The notes under the pieces were generated by a model. It was given only the letters and a program-made list of their open reading frames with translations, was not told the origin of the DNA and made no database searches. The translations under genes were made by a program, and so were the position numbers. A stretch of DNA of 64,000 nucleotides, taken from assembly GCA_020049775.1 (NCBI GenBank), contig JAGVLO010000003.1, positions 310,001 to 374,000 of the forward strand. Direction: 5' to 3'. Each line of letters begins with the position of its first letter. The first letter of the stretch is position 1. Of this stretch, positions 35,086 to 43,721 are shown piece after piece. This stretch comes from Alphaproteobacteria bacterium. GTDB lineage: Bacteria; Pseudomonadota; Alphaproteobacteria; Rickettsiales; SXRF01.

Positions 35086-35849
35086 CGTGATACCTCCGTA
35101 GGCGGCAGCTTTTGCCGTTTGATGTAGCGTATGCCTTTCAACCACAGCTTGAGCGCCTGATAATGAATAAGACTTATAACCTTGAGCGTTACCAAAGGGT
35201 AACGGAAAAAACATTTAAGTAAACCCCCAGATGTAAGGGGCTGGCGTTTACCGATAAGGGAAGTGGTAAGCATCAGGCCGTTTTCATCGTGATGGTCAAT
35301 CCACACGCCGACCTTATTTTCGCGGTAGGCAAAACGGAACATGTAATGCCCTTTGATTTCGATAAAGGGCGATACATGGAATACTTTGTCGGCACGCAGC
35401 AAGTCATTTTGCGTGATGGGGCGGCGATCGTCATGGAATGAAATATAGCAGTGGCGGTCGCCGAACGTGTTGCTGACTTCCGATAGCACGGCGCGCAAGC
35501 CTCCCTGTTTATCAAGGCAGAACCAGAAACTGACAGGGTTGAACACATAACCCATCAGGCGCGGCAATGTCAGTAATATGATACGGCCATCCGCCTGCGG
35601 AATATCCCATTCCTTAAGCATGCCATGTATCCATTCATCCAGCGACGAACCGTCGCGCTTGCCGTAGTCACGGTCGTGGAAACTAAACAGGTTAAAGCGG
35701 TTATAAGATAACAGGGAAAGCTTGCCGAGCTGCGAAAGGTCATCCAGCGCAAAGCACAAGTAATACACGCCGTAATGAAATGCGTTGCGCTTGGGCATGT
35801 GCCGCGCATGGGCGACGTCGGCAACCAGCAGACCGTTTCCAATCACCAT
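35082..35849 (-). CDS. DUF1365 family protein
   Basis: The 255-aa protein matches DUF1365: HARHMPKRNAFHYGVYYLC at the N-terminus, FSFHDRDYGKRDGSSLDEWI, LPRLMGYVFNPVSFWFCLD and SEVSNTFGDRHCYIS, then KVFHVSPFIEIKGHYMFRF. The function is unknown, but the family is almost always encoded between an FAD-dependent oxidoreductase and a CFA-type methyltransferase, exactly as here. The ATG at 35849 is chosen because the upstream open frame is inside the FAD gene; the two genes overlap by 7 bases. Confidence 0.92.
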   Translation of the reverse strand: MVIGNGLLVADVAHARHMPKRNAFHYGVYYLCFALDDLSQLGKLSLLSYNRFNLFSFHDRDYGKRDGSSLDEWIHGMLKEWDIPQADGRIILLTLPRLMGYVFNPVSFWFCLDKQGGLRAVLSEVSNTFGDRHCYISFHDDRRPITQNDLLRADKVFHVSPFIEIKGHYMFRFAYRENKVGVWIDHHDENGLMLTTSLIGKRQPLTSGGLLKCFFRYPLVTLKVISLIHYQALKLWLKGIRYIKRQKLPPTEVSR

Positions 35850-37096
35850 GGCTTTTGCACTCCCATGCGTTCGGCAACCGCCACGGCGCTTGCCAGTCCG
35901 TCTTCGTGGAATCCGTTGCGCAGGTGTGCGCCGCAGAACCATGTATTGCGCTTGCCTTGCAGTGAATGTATTAGTTTTTGCGATTTCATGGCTTCCGTAG
36001 TATAAACCGGATGCTCGAATTCATGCTCGTCAAAAATATGTTCCGGCGCTATTGGCTTAATGGGGTTGAGTGTTACGAACAACGGATAGTCATTATCAAT
36101 GTTTTGCAGCAGGTTCATCCAGTAAGTCACGGGTATGGTTTCGTCCTTGCGGCCCTTGTCCGAATGATAGACCCAGCTGGCCCAGCAGCGTTTGCGCTTT
36201 GGCATAATACCAGCATCTTTATGCAAAAACGCGCGATTTTTCTGGTAGCGGAACGCGCCCAGCACACTGCGTTCTTCCAGCGATGCATCCTTTAATAATG
36301 CCAGTGCCTGATCGCCGTGACAGGCTAGTACGACGTGGTCATATTCAAGCGTTTCGCCGCGTGCGTCTTGTATGCTGACTTTGTTGCCTGAGCGGGTGAT
36401 GGCGGTTGCGCCGCAATTGGTGCGGATGCGATCGGAAAAGGGCGCGGTCAGGCGTTTGACATATTCCTGAGAACCACCGGTGACAGTGTACCATTGTGGC
36501 TGGCCGATGGGTGACATAAGCCCGTGAGCTTTGAAAAAGCGTACAAAGTCGAGGGCAGGGAATGACAAGATGCTATCCAGAGGACAGCTCCAAATTGCGC
36601 CGCCCATGGGTAGAATATAATATTTCATGAACCACTCGCCCAACCCCATTTTATCCAGCATCTGCTTAAGCGTAAGTTGGGGATGGCGCTCTACGAAAGA
36701 CGGCGCTCGCACGAAGAAATGCAACACATCGGCAATCATGCGCAGGAAGTACGGATTTAGCAGGTTGCTGCGTTGGCCAAACAACGCGTTCAGATTTTTT
36801 GCTCCCCATTCGAATGCGCCATCATCCATGGTAACGGCGAATGTCATATCGCTTTTCTCAACCGGCACATTATAATGCCTGAACATGGCCGACAGGTTTG
36901 GGTAGTTTTGATAGTTGAATACGATAAAACCGGTATCCACCGCTATGCTGCGGCCGCCATAATTGATAGTGCGTGTGCGCGTATGTCCGCCGATTTCAGT
37001 GGCTTTCTCATATACGGTGATATCATGGGCCGGGTGCAGCAGTGCGGCAGCGCCCATGCCCGAAATCCCGGTGCCGATGATGGCGATGCTAGGCAT
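35843..37096 (-). CDS. FAD-dependent amine-oxidase-type oxidoreductase
   Basis: From the ATG at 37096 the product is 417 aa, with the FAD-binding IIGTGISGMGAAALL (GxGxxG at 8-13) and EKATEIGGHTRTRT, as in the flavin amine oxidase/protoporphyrinogen oxidase superfamily. Homologues next to CFA and DUF1365 genes include the Rhodobacter RSP_1091 group, implicated in fatty-acid desaturation or furan fatty acid formation. It ends in FCGAHLRNGFHEDGLASAVAVAERMG, the usual C-terminal FAD contact. An AAGGAA lies about 12 bases before the ATG. It is the first gene of the operon, divergent from the TetR gene across a 116-base region with a long inverted repeat. Confidence 0.9.
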   Translation of the reverse strand: MPSIAIIGTGISGMGAAALLHPAHDITVYEKATEIGGHTRTRTINYGGRSIAVDTGFIVFNYQNYPNLSAMFRHYNVPVEKSDMTFAVTMDDGAFEWGAKNLNALFGQRSNLLNPYFLRMIADVLHFFVRAPSFVERHPQLTLKQMLDKMGLGEWFMKYYILPMGGAIWSCPLDSILSFPALDFVRFFKAHGLMSPIGQPQWYTVTGGSQEYVKRLTAPFSDRIRTNCGATAITRSGNKVSIQDARGETLEYDHVVLACHGDQALALLKDASLEERSVLGAFRYQKNRAFLHKDAGIMPKRKRCWASWVYHSDKGRKDETIPVTYWMNLLQNIDNDYPLFVTLNPIKPIAPEHIFDEHEFEHPVYTTEAMKSQKLIHSLQGKRNTWFCGAHLRNGFHEDGLASAVAVAERMGVQKPW

Positions 37097-37126
37097 GGTA
37101 AAAGATGATTCCTTGAGCAAAACAAT

Positions 37127-37172
37127 ACTGGACTTTGTGCCAAGATAGCAGTAGCATTCCACAAAGTCTAGT
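37127..37172. promoter_or_regulatory. Long inverted repeat between the FAD operon and tetR
   Basis: Arms of 13 bases, ACTGGACTTTGTG (37127-37139) and CACAAAGTCTAGT (37160-37172), match at 12 of 13 positions and are separated by 20 bases. They sit in the middle of the divergent promoter region. Centre-to-centre distance is 33 bp, about three helical turns, so two TetR dimers or a looped complex could bind. Binding is inferred from position. Confidence 0.55.
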
Positions 37173-37212
37173 AATAAACTCAACGGTCTATTTTTAAATA
37201 GTAATCATACTA

Positions 37213-37860
37213 ATGAGTGTGAAACCAAGAAGGCTCCCTGACGAGGCAAAGCACGCAGCGATTCTGAAATCGGCGGTGAAGCTTTTTTTAAAAAAAGGCT
37301 TTCAAAACACCACGATGGACGCAATTGCCGATGCTGCACGCGTAACCAAACAAACCGTCTATGCGCATTATCACAGCAAGGAAGAGCTATTCAAACAAAT
37401 GATTTCCGAGCTGTGCCGCAAGCATACGCCGGAAGCATCACTTCTGGCTGATCCAAATAAAAAAATAGAAAGCCTGCTATTTGAGCTTGGGCTTGGATTT
37501 TTTAACATGCTTACCAGCCCGGAAGGTTTGGCGGCGGCGCGGCTGGTGGTAGGAGAAGCAACCCGTTATCCCAAGCTATCACAGATGTATTATGACAGCG
37601 GTACACTTGGCATGATGCAGTCTGTGGCCGATTTTCTCAAGCAGTGCAACAAGCGTGGCCAACTTTCTATTGTGGATGCAGAGAGCGCCGCTTCGTATTT
37701 CATTGCTCTTCTCAAGGGCCGCTATCATTTGCGTATGGTGCTTTGCATCAAGCCATCGCCAACGAACAAAGAAAAAGAAGAACATGTGCAGGAAGTGGTG
37801 CAAATGTTCATGGCACTGTATGGCGGCAAGAATCCCATACAAACGCGCGGCGCACTCTAG
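37213..37860 (+). CDS. TetR/AcrR family transcriptional regulator
   Basis: The 215-aa protein has an N-terminal TetR helix-turn-helix (TTMDAIADAARVTKQTVYAHY, about 34-54, then KEELFKQMI) and an all-helical ligand-binding region with VVGEATRYPKLSQMYYDSG. It is divergent from the FAD-led lipid operon and directly upstream of the esterase and photolyase genes, so it probably represses one or both arms. Codons 22-28 are encoded by a T7-A7 homopolymer run, a possible slippage site. The ligand is unknown. Confidence 0.92.
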   Translation: MSVKPRRLPDEAKHAAILKSAVKLFLKKGFQNTTMDAIADAARVTKQTVYAHYHSKEELFKQMISELCRKHTPEASLLADPNKKIESLLFELGLGFFNMLTSPEGLAAARLVVGEATRYPKLSQMYYDSGTLGMMQSVADFLKQCNKRGQLSIVDAESAASYFIALLKGRYHLRMVLCIKPSPTNKEKEEHVQEVVQMFMALYGGKNPIQTRGAL

Positions 37861-37875
37861 CGGCACAGGCAGCGC

Positions 37876-38733
37876 ATGAGGCTGGTTAAACATATAGTTC
37901 TAGTAGTAGCTGGTCTTGCGCAGTTGTGCGGATGCTCCGGCGCAGGCCTGATTGACCTGACCATTCCCCACACGGGGTATAAGCTACACAAGGATATTGC
38001 CTATGGCCCGGGCGCACGCCACCAGCTAGACGTGTATGTGCCGGAAACCCCGGACCCGTCGAAAGGCGTCGTCGTGTTTTTCTATGGTGGCAGCTGGCAG
38101 AAAGGTAGCAAAGATATCTACCGCTTTGTCGGCCAGAAATTCGCGTCAGAAGGGTTTGTGACTGTGATTGCTGATTACCGCCTGTATCCCAAGGCCTATT
38201 TCCCTGACTTTATACAAGATGGTGCGCAGGCAGTGTCGTGGGTACGAAAGCATATCGGCCAGTATGGCGGCGACCCCAAAAACATCTTTCTTTCTGGCCA
38301 TTCGGCAGGCGCTTACATTGCCGTTATGCTCACGGTCAATGATGATTACCTGAAAGCCATCGGCGGCAATTCCACATGGATACGGGGTACAATTGGTATA
38401 GCAGGCCCATATGATTTCTTGCCTTTCACCGACCCGAAAATAAAAGCGATTTTTAGCACTGCCAGCGATGAGCGCACGCAGCCCATCACCTATGCTGCCG
38501 CCGGTGCGCCGCCGATGTTGCTGCTGAGCGGCGATTCTGATCCTGATGTCGGTGTGAAGAACACTAAAAATCTTGCGGCAAAATTGCGTGAAGCCGGAAG
38601 TCCCGTGCAGGTACGCGTTTATCCCGAGGTTGAACATATCGGCATCATACTCGGGGTGGCGGATGGTTTTGAAGACAAAGCGCCCACGCTTCAGGATATG
38701 CTGACCTTCATACGCGAGCATGGAAAATCCTGA
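37876..38733 (+). CDS. Alpha/beta hydrolase lipoprotein (esterase)
   Basis: The 285-aa protein starts with a lipoprotein signal; the lipobox LCGC puts the lipidated Cys at about 20. The catalytic domain has FFYGGSWQKGS (oxyanion-hole loop, HGGxW-like with Tyr for His), the nucleophile elbow GHSAGAY, Asp in LSGDSDPDVG and a late His in EVEHIG. It belongs to the carboxylesterase/BD-FAE group. It lies 15 bases after tetR and overlaps the photolyase start by one base (TGATG), so the three genes form one unit. A periplasmic lipid or acyl esterase role fits the neighbourhood but is inference. Confidence 0.88.
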   Translation: MRLVKHIVLVVAGLAQLCGCSGAGLIDLTIPHTGYKLHKDIAYGPGARHQLDVYVPETPDPSKGVVVFFYGGSWQKGSKDIYRFVGQKFASEGFVTVIADYRLYPKAYFPDFIQDGAQAVSWVRKHIGQYGGDPKNIFLSGHSAGAYIAVMLTVNDDYLKAIGGNSTWIRGTIGIAGPYDFLPFTDPKIKAIFSTASDERTQPITYAAAGAPPMLLLSGDSDPDVGVKNTKNLAAKLREAGSPVQVRVYPEVEHIGIILGVADGFEDKAPTLQDMLTFIREHGKS

Positions 38734-40148
38734 TGAACAAAGCATTATCACTTGTCTGGCTTCGCCGTGATTTAAGGCTGTATGACCATGCGGCCCTGTT
38801 TTCTGCGTTGCAACAGCAAGGGGATGTGCAGCCGGTATTTGTGTTTGATACCGATATACTAAAACATTTTCCGTCTAAGCACGACCGCCGATTATCTTTT
38901 ATAGCTGCCGCGCTATGCAACATGCACCGCGAATTGCAGCAAAAAGGCAGCGGGATGCTGGTGCTGTACGGCAGCGCGCAGGAATTATTGCCAAAGCTGG
39001 TGCAGGCGTTGCAGGCGCAGTATGTATTTGCCGCCGAAGATTATGAACCAGCAGCGCGCGCTCGTGATGGGCATGTAGCAAAGAAACTACAAGGCACAGC
39101 ACAACTGCACTGCGTCAAAGATCAGGTGATATTCTCGCCTACCGAAATACTGCGCGATGGCAACGCGCCCTACAGAGTATTCACGCCATATTCGCGCGCA
39201 TGGCGCAGCATGCTTACGCCCGCGTCATCAGCACCCTATGATATGAAAGATAACGGGCGGTATGCTGATTATGCGCAGCTTGTAAAAACGGCGGATGTGG
39301 CGGGTATCAAGACACTGAGATGCGGCGATGAAAAATCCATACTGGCCATGGTTGGGTATGAATATCAACCAGATAATTTATGGCCGATTAGCGAAGCAAG
39401 AAAACGGCTTTCGCAGTTTATCAAACATCACGCTAAAGCCTACCCACAAATGCGTGACATGGTAGCTGAAGACGGCACTAGCCGCCTGTCGCCCTATTTT
39501 CGTTTTGGGCTGGTGTCAGTGCGTGAATGTGTAGCCGAGGCGCTGCGCTCAGGCGCCGATAAATGGCTGTCTGAATTGATATGGCGTGAATTCTATGCCA
39601 CGATTCTGTATCATTTTCCTGAGTCCGTGAACCTGGAGTGGAATCCGAAATATCGCGGCACGCTTAACTGGTCACATAACGAAACTTTATTCAAAGCATG
39701 GTGTGACGGCAATACCGGTTATCCGATGGTGGATGCCGCCATGCGGCATTTAAAAACCGACGGCTGGATGCATAACCGTGCGCGCATGGTGGTGGCGAGC
39801 TTCCTGACCAAGCATCTGCGCATTGACTGGCGCATGGGCGAAGAACATTTCGCGCAGTGGCTGATGGATTATGACATGGCGTCCAATGTGGGTGGGTGGC
39901 AATGGGCAGCTTCTACCGGAACGGATGCACAACCTTATTTCCGCGTGTTCAATCCCATTCTGCAAAGCAAGAAATTTGATCCTGATGCTGCATATATACG
40001 CAAATATGTACCCGAGCTTAGCGAACTGCGCGGAGATGACATACATGCGCCGTGGGAGCAGAATTTTAAACTGGTATATCCAAAACCCGTGGTTGATCAC
40101 GCAAAAGCGCGTGATGAAGCGCTGGCCATGTTCAAGGCAGTAGGATAA
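38733..40148 (+). CDS. phrB: Deoxyribodipyrimidine photolyase
   Basis: The 471-aa DNA photolyase repairs cyclobutane pyrimidine dimers with blue light. It has the N-terminal antenna domain opening WLRRDLRLYDHAAL, and the FAD domain with SRLSPYFRFGLVS, LIWREFYATIL, TGYPMVDAAMRHLKTDGWMHNRARMVVASFLTKHL, MASNVGGWQWAASTG and QPYFRVFNP, which mark class I CPD photolyases. It is coupled to the esterase gene upstream. Photolyases are regular members of the singlet-oxygen regulon together with CFA-type genes. Confidence 0.95.
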   Translation: MNKALSLVWLRRDLRLYDHAALFSALQQQGDVQPVFVFDTDILKHFPSKHDRRLSFIAAALCNMHRELQQKGSGMLVLYGSAQELLPKLVQALQAQYVFAAEDYEPAARARDGHVAKKLQGTAQLHCVKDQVIFSPTEILRDGNAPYRVFTPYSRAWRSMLTPASSAPYDMKDNGRYADYAQLVKTADVAGIKTLRCGDEKSILAMVGYEYQPDNLWPISEARKRLSQFIKHHAKAYPQMRDMVAEDGTSRLSPYFRFGLVSVRECVAEALRSGADKWLSELIWREFYATILYHFPESVNLEWNPKYRGTLNWSHNETLFKAWCDGNTGYPMVDAAMRHLKTDGWMHNRARMVVASFLTKHLRIDWRMGEEHFAQWLMDYDMASNVGGWQWAASTGTDAQPYFRVFNPILQSKKFDPDAAYIRKYVPELSELRGDDIHAPWEQNFKLVYPKPVVDHAKARDEALAMFKAVG

Positions 40149-40152
40149 GGGC

Positions 40153-40395
40153 TTATCGTTCTACGACCTTGCGCAGCAGGCAGGGCATCTGGTCTATCTT
40201 GATGGCCGCATATACCAGTAGTGCGATAGCGGCTGCTCCGGCGGTAAACTGCATGGCAGGTGTGCTGAAGAAAGAAGCTGCGATGATGGCCGTAAGCGGA
40301 AGCGCAGGAATAGCCACAATCAGTTTTGCCCAGAAGCAATAATTAAACCCGCTCTTGCAAGTTTTGGTGGCTGGCTTGGTATCAGTGTCGCTCAT
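40153..40395 (-). CDS. Small membrane protein (80 aa), unknown
   Basis: The protein has a short Thr/Lys-rich N-terminus with two cysteines and two hydrophobic helices (about 23-43 and 49-66), followed by a basic tail. An AGGGAG ribosome-binding site precedes the ATG at a good distance. It converges with the photolyase gene, leaving only 4 bases between stops. I do not recognise a family. Small two-helix proteins of this sort can be transporter accessory subunits or holin-like, but nothing here decides. Confidence 0.6.
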   Translation of the reverse strand: MSDTDTKPATKTCKSGFNYCFWAKLIVAIPALPLTAIIAASFFSTPAMQFTAGAAAIALLVYAAIKIDQMPCLLRKVVER

Positions 40396-40652
40396 ATAAA
40401 CTCCCTTGTTTTCTTATTATTATACCCTGATTATACCGCATAGGGACGTAATTTTCTACTAAACTCATCGGTATGATTTTAGAAAAATACACCATTGCCA
40501 ACGTGGATAACGCACTGATTTTCAATAATATGGCTGTTTCATTGTAGGATTGTGGGTTTTTTCTGGCATTATTTGGGGCGGACACTATCCTAGCGTTAAC
40601 AACACCTGCCTGAAGAGCAGGACTATAAAAAACAGTAACAGGACGTATAGCA

Positions 40653-41981
40653 ATGGATTTATTTGAACGCATAAAACAGGCGCGCGAACAGGCCAAGACC
40701 AGTTCACGCGATGCACTGAATACACTTTTTGGACATGAAGAGGACGCTGCCGCTAAATTGAGCAAGCGTTCTGTTGATCCTAAATCCGAAGAAGGCAAAA
40801 AACAACGCCGCCAGAAAAAAACTCCGGCACAGCGATTTATAAATTCGCCCATAGGTGCCGCACTTTTTGCATCCGCAGAGCATAAATTCTTGTTTGAGCC
40901 GGATGCCGTGTTCAGTGGCGCCGACCCCGCACCTGAACCCAAACACCCAACCGAGTATGGGCTGGAGGGCTACGAGGCTTACCATCTGTCTGGCCCGAAT
41001 AGCGAACGCTACCTCGCATGGTATAAACCCGCCGCGGAAGGTTTTCCGACGATTGCCTATTGCCCGGGCAATGCCGGACCGCTCAGCGTGCGCACAACCG
41101 TTATCAAGGCGATGTCGGACCGCGGGTTTGGTGTGATGATTGTTGCCTATCCAGGATTCAAGGGCAGCAAGGTTAACGCAAAAGGACAGCCACAATATCC
41201 GTCGGAACCCGGATGCAAGCGTGCGGCCTATTCCATGGTAGAAAATCTGGAAGAGCATTTTCATGTGCCGACCGACAAGATTGTGCTGTTTGGCGAATCG
41301 CTGGGCGGTGCCATGGCGCTTTATACGGCGCGTGATATGGAGCGCGGCAAGCGCGTACGCAACAGTAAAAACCCGCTGGAATCATGGCGCGAATCTGGGC
41401 GTGAATCCGCTGAACCGAAGGAAGGTGAAGAGAAACTCGGGCTGGTTGGACGTGTGCAAAAAGCAGTCAATGACTCTATGTTTCCCGAGCCGCGCCTGAA
41501 ATATGTGCGTGAACCGCGAAAGCCTGCGGTGATTATCGGACTCAATATTTTTGCCTCTATGCGCCGCCGCGTGAAAGAGGAATACCCGCTGCTTCCGATA
41601 GATAGTATGCAAAACAGCTTTGATTCCGAGCGGATAGTGCATGATGTAAAAACGGATACGCTATTGATGCATGCCATTGAAGACGAGGTGACTGGCCCGC
41701 ACCATTCGCGCATTCTGAAAGATCTGGGGGGCGATAACATCACCCTTGAATATCTGGAAGGCACAAGTCACCGGCTGGCAAAGCCCGGCGAAGAGATGGT
41801 GAATATTGATGTTGTGAATATGGTCCTCGATAAGGCACAGCTGTATATGGCGGATCGCGGCTTGTGTCCTGCGCCCGGGGTGAAGCTGGAAGATGCGCCT
41901 CTGGCCTCCGAGATGCATCGGCAGGCACTACGCGACAGGGATTCCAAAAAGAAATCCGTTCAGCCCCACCTGAACTTCTGA
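40653..41981 (+). CDS. Alpha/beta hydrolase with charged N-terminal and mid-domain insertions
   Basis: The 442-aa protein begins with a basic, probably disordered region (about 1-60), then an alpha/beta hydrolase fold: IAYCPGNAGPLSVRT (oxyanion strand, Bem46/ABHD13-like), the nucleophile elbow FGESLGGAM, an inserted charged segment (KNPLESWRESGRESAEPKEG and onward, about 245-290), Asp in IEDEVTG and His in GTSHRLAKPG. It is a probable serine hydrolase of unknown substrate. No signal peptide is present. An AGGACG site precedes the ATG. It is alone on its strand between the photolyase and the kinase operon. Confidence 0.8.
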   Translation: MDLFERIKQAREQAKTSSRDALNTLFGHEEDAAAKLSKRSVDPKSEEGKKQRRQKKTPAQRFINSPIGAALFASAEHKFLFEPDAVFSGADPAPEPKHPTEYGLEGYEAYHLSGPNSERYLAWYKPAAEGFPTIAYCPGNAGPLSVRTTVIKAMSDRGFGVMIVAYPGFKGSKVNAKGQPQYPSEPGCKRAAYSMVENLEEHFHVPTDKIVLFGESLGGAMALYTARDMERGKRVRNSKNPLESWRESGRESAEPKEGEEKLGLVGRVQKAVNDSMFPEPRLKYVREPRKPAVIIGLNIFASMRRRVKEEYPLLPIDSMQNSFDSERIVHDVKTDTLLMHAIEDEVTGPHHSRILKDLGGDNITLEYLEGTSHRLAKPGEEMVNIDVVNMVLDKAQLYMADRGLCPAPGVKLEDAPLASEMHRQALRDRDSKKKSVQPHLNF

Positions 41982-42003
41982 TGTCCCATAAACGAACTAT
42001 TCT

Positions 42004-42018
42004 TTAAGCGGCGGTTAA
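42004..42018. promoter_or_regulatory. Perfect CtrA-type box TTAA-N7-TTAA
   Basis: TTAA, seven bases (GCGGCGG), TTAA lies about 170 bases before the histidine kinase start. The match to the alphaproteobacterial CtrA consensus is exact. No -10 is clearly paired with it, so its role is less certain than that of the box upstream of the EAL gene. Confidence 0.4.
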
Positions 42019-42093
42019 TATTGCGTTGCATGCAATTATTCTGGCAATGCTTTATTAACCCAGTGACTTTAATAAGCCTCATATTGCTGTAAA

Positions 42094-42108
42094 TTAACTA
42101 AATATTAG
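42094..42108. promoter_or_regulatory. Near-perfect CtrA-type box (TTAA-N7-TTAG)
   Basis: TTAA, seven bases, TTAG lies about 80 bases before the kinase start, in an AT-rich stretch. It differs from the consensus by one base. A further pair of GTTAAC palindromes spaced 10 bases apart follows near 42125-42140. Together with the upstream perfect box this suggests regulated transcription of the kinase operon. Confidence 0.35.
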
Positions 42109-42188
42109 CAATGCTCCCTTAGTGTTAACGTTGGTTAACAATGGCATGTCACGTCCAGTGACAGCACTCGGGAGTGGTACAATACATC

Positions 42189-43721
42189 ATGTCTATCAAG
42201 CGTAAATTGACCTTGATGATGATTGGCATCAGCGTAATGGCTGTGATGCTTACTATTCTTAGCATCGGTGCATTTCTTATTTATGATATCCGCGCCAGTA
42301 AAGCGCAGGAACTTTCGGTGACAGCAGCTATTACGGGTGACCGCAACGGTGCGGCGCTTTTGTTCCTTGATAACGAGCGCGTGCAGCGCAACCTGGAAAT
42401 TTTCAGGCTCAATCCGTCGGTGCTGGTTTCCTGTATCTATAACGATCAGGGTGTGTTGTTCGCAGGTTATAAGGCTGACGGCAGCACCATAGCCTGCCCC
42501 GAACAGGCATCGGCGCTTCAGTCCGTCATACCAGGCATGCTGATTGCATTGCAGGATATCAAGCAGAACATGCAGGCGCTGGGTAAGGTCTATATCGTGG
42601 CTGACACGCGCGAGATAGATGCCTACATCAACAAGATTTTGATTATCAGCGGCATTGTGACATTGGTGGTGTGTTCTGCGGTGTGGCTGCTGGCGATGTA
42701 TATGCAGCGCAGCATCTCCACACCGATTCTCCAGTTGGCATCCACCGCACAGAAAATTACTGCGAACCATGATTACAGCATCGAGGCCAAATCAGATTAT
42801 TCGGATGAAACAGGCGTGCTGGCACGTGCCTTCAATGAAATGATTAATGTGGTGCATGAGCGTGACATTGAACTCAAGCAGGCCAATGAAACACTTGAGC
42901 AAAAAGTCGAGATACGTACCCGCCAGCTGGAAGAATCGAAGCGCAGGGCAGAAATGGCGAGCGAAGCCAAGAGCGAATTTCTCCGCAATATGTCACATGA
43001 ATTCCGCACGCCGCTGCATGCACTGATTAGTTTTTCATCCTACGGCATCAAAGAATATGAAACGGCAGAACGCTCGCAGCTGCAGCAATATTTCAGCATG
43101 ATGCAAAAGGGCGCGCAGCGCCTTTCAAAGCTGGTCAACGAAGTACTCGACCTCGCACGCATGGAGCAGGGCGAACAGATGTTCACTATGTCCAAATCCA
43201 ACATGGTCGATATCGCTGCGCGCTCTGCCGAGCTGGTGCAGTCGCTGGCCAATGAAAAGAAACTTACGCTACGCATTGAGCATGCGCTGCCTGCTATTGA
43301 TGTGGTGTGCGATCAGGATAAGATCATGCAGGTGATTACCAACTTGCTGGCCAATGCTATCAAGTTTACGCCAAATGGTAATGCCATCACCATCGAGATG
43401 GTGGTGAATAATCAGGATACCGACCGCCGCATCACTGTGGCGGTTGTTGACGAAGGCGTCGGAATACCTGACAATGAAGTGGAAATGATATTTGAATCCT
43501 TCCGCCAAAGTTCGCGCACGAATACCGGCGCAGGCGGCACAGGCCTCGGCCTTGCCATCTGCCGCAGTATTGTGCAGGCGCATAGCGGGAGAATATGGGC
43601 ACAGAATAATCCCAGCGGTAAAGGCGCACGCGTGGCATTCACCATGCCATGCATGCTGGCCGAGGGGAGTAGAATTGTAGCGAATCAGACAGTGGAGGTT
43701 AAGTATGAGCGCGCAGCGTAG
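42189..43721 (+). CDS. Histidine kinase with CHASE8-like sensor and HAMP
   Basis: From the ATG the product is 510 aa. Two membrane helices (about 10-32 and 150-170) flank a periplasmic domain resembling CHASE8 (AAITGDRNGAALLFLDNERV, then VSCIYNDQGVLFAGY). A HAMP domain (SISTPILQLASTAQ) and a coiled linker follow, then HisKA with SHEFRTPLHALISF (His 270) and HATPase_c with LLANAIKFTPNG, VDEGVGIP and GTGLGLAICRSI. A GTG 15 bases upstream is an alternative start. The last 17 bases overlap the REC-HATPase gene, which is its likely phosphorylation partner. Confidence 0.92.
   Translation: MSIKRKLTLMMIGISVMAVMLTILSIGAFLIYDIRASKAQELSVTAAITGDRNGAALLFLDNERVQRNLEIFRLNPSVLVSCIYNDQGVLFAGYKADGSTIACPEQASALQSVIPGMLIALQDIKQNMQALGKVYIVADTREIDAYINKILIISGIVTLVVCSAVWLLAMYMQRSISTPILQLASTAQKITANHDYSIEAKSDYSDETGVLARAFNEMINVVHERDIELKQANETLEQKVEIRTRQLEESKRRAEMASEAKSEFLRNMSHEFRTPLHALISFSSYGIKEYETAERSQLQQYFSMMQKGAQRLSKLVNEVLDLARMEQGEQMFTMSKSNMVDIAARSAELVQSLANEKKLTLRIEHALPAIDVVCDQDKIMQVITNLLANAIKFTPNGNAITIEMVVNNQDTDRRITVAVVDEGVGIPDNEVEMIFESFRQSSRTNTGAGGTGLGLAICRSIVQAHSGRIWAQNNPSGKGARVAFTMPCMLAEGSRIVANQTVEVKYERAA

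Noticed and set aside
30852-40148. ECF sigma factor/ChrR pair expected with this gene set
   Set aside because: I looked through the locus and found no such genes; the only regulator is TetR.
40472-40546. 24-codon plus-strand ORF starting MILEKYTIANV
   Set aside because: No ribosome-binding site, very short, and no context suggesting a leader peptide.
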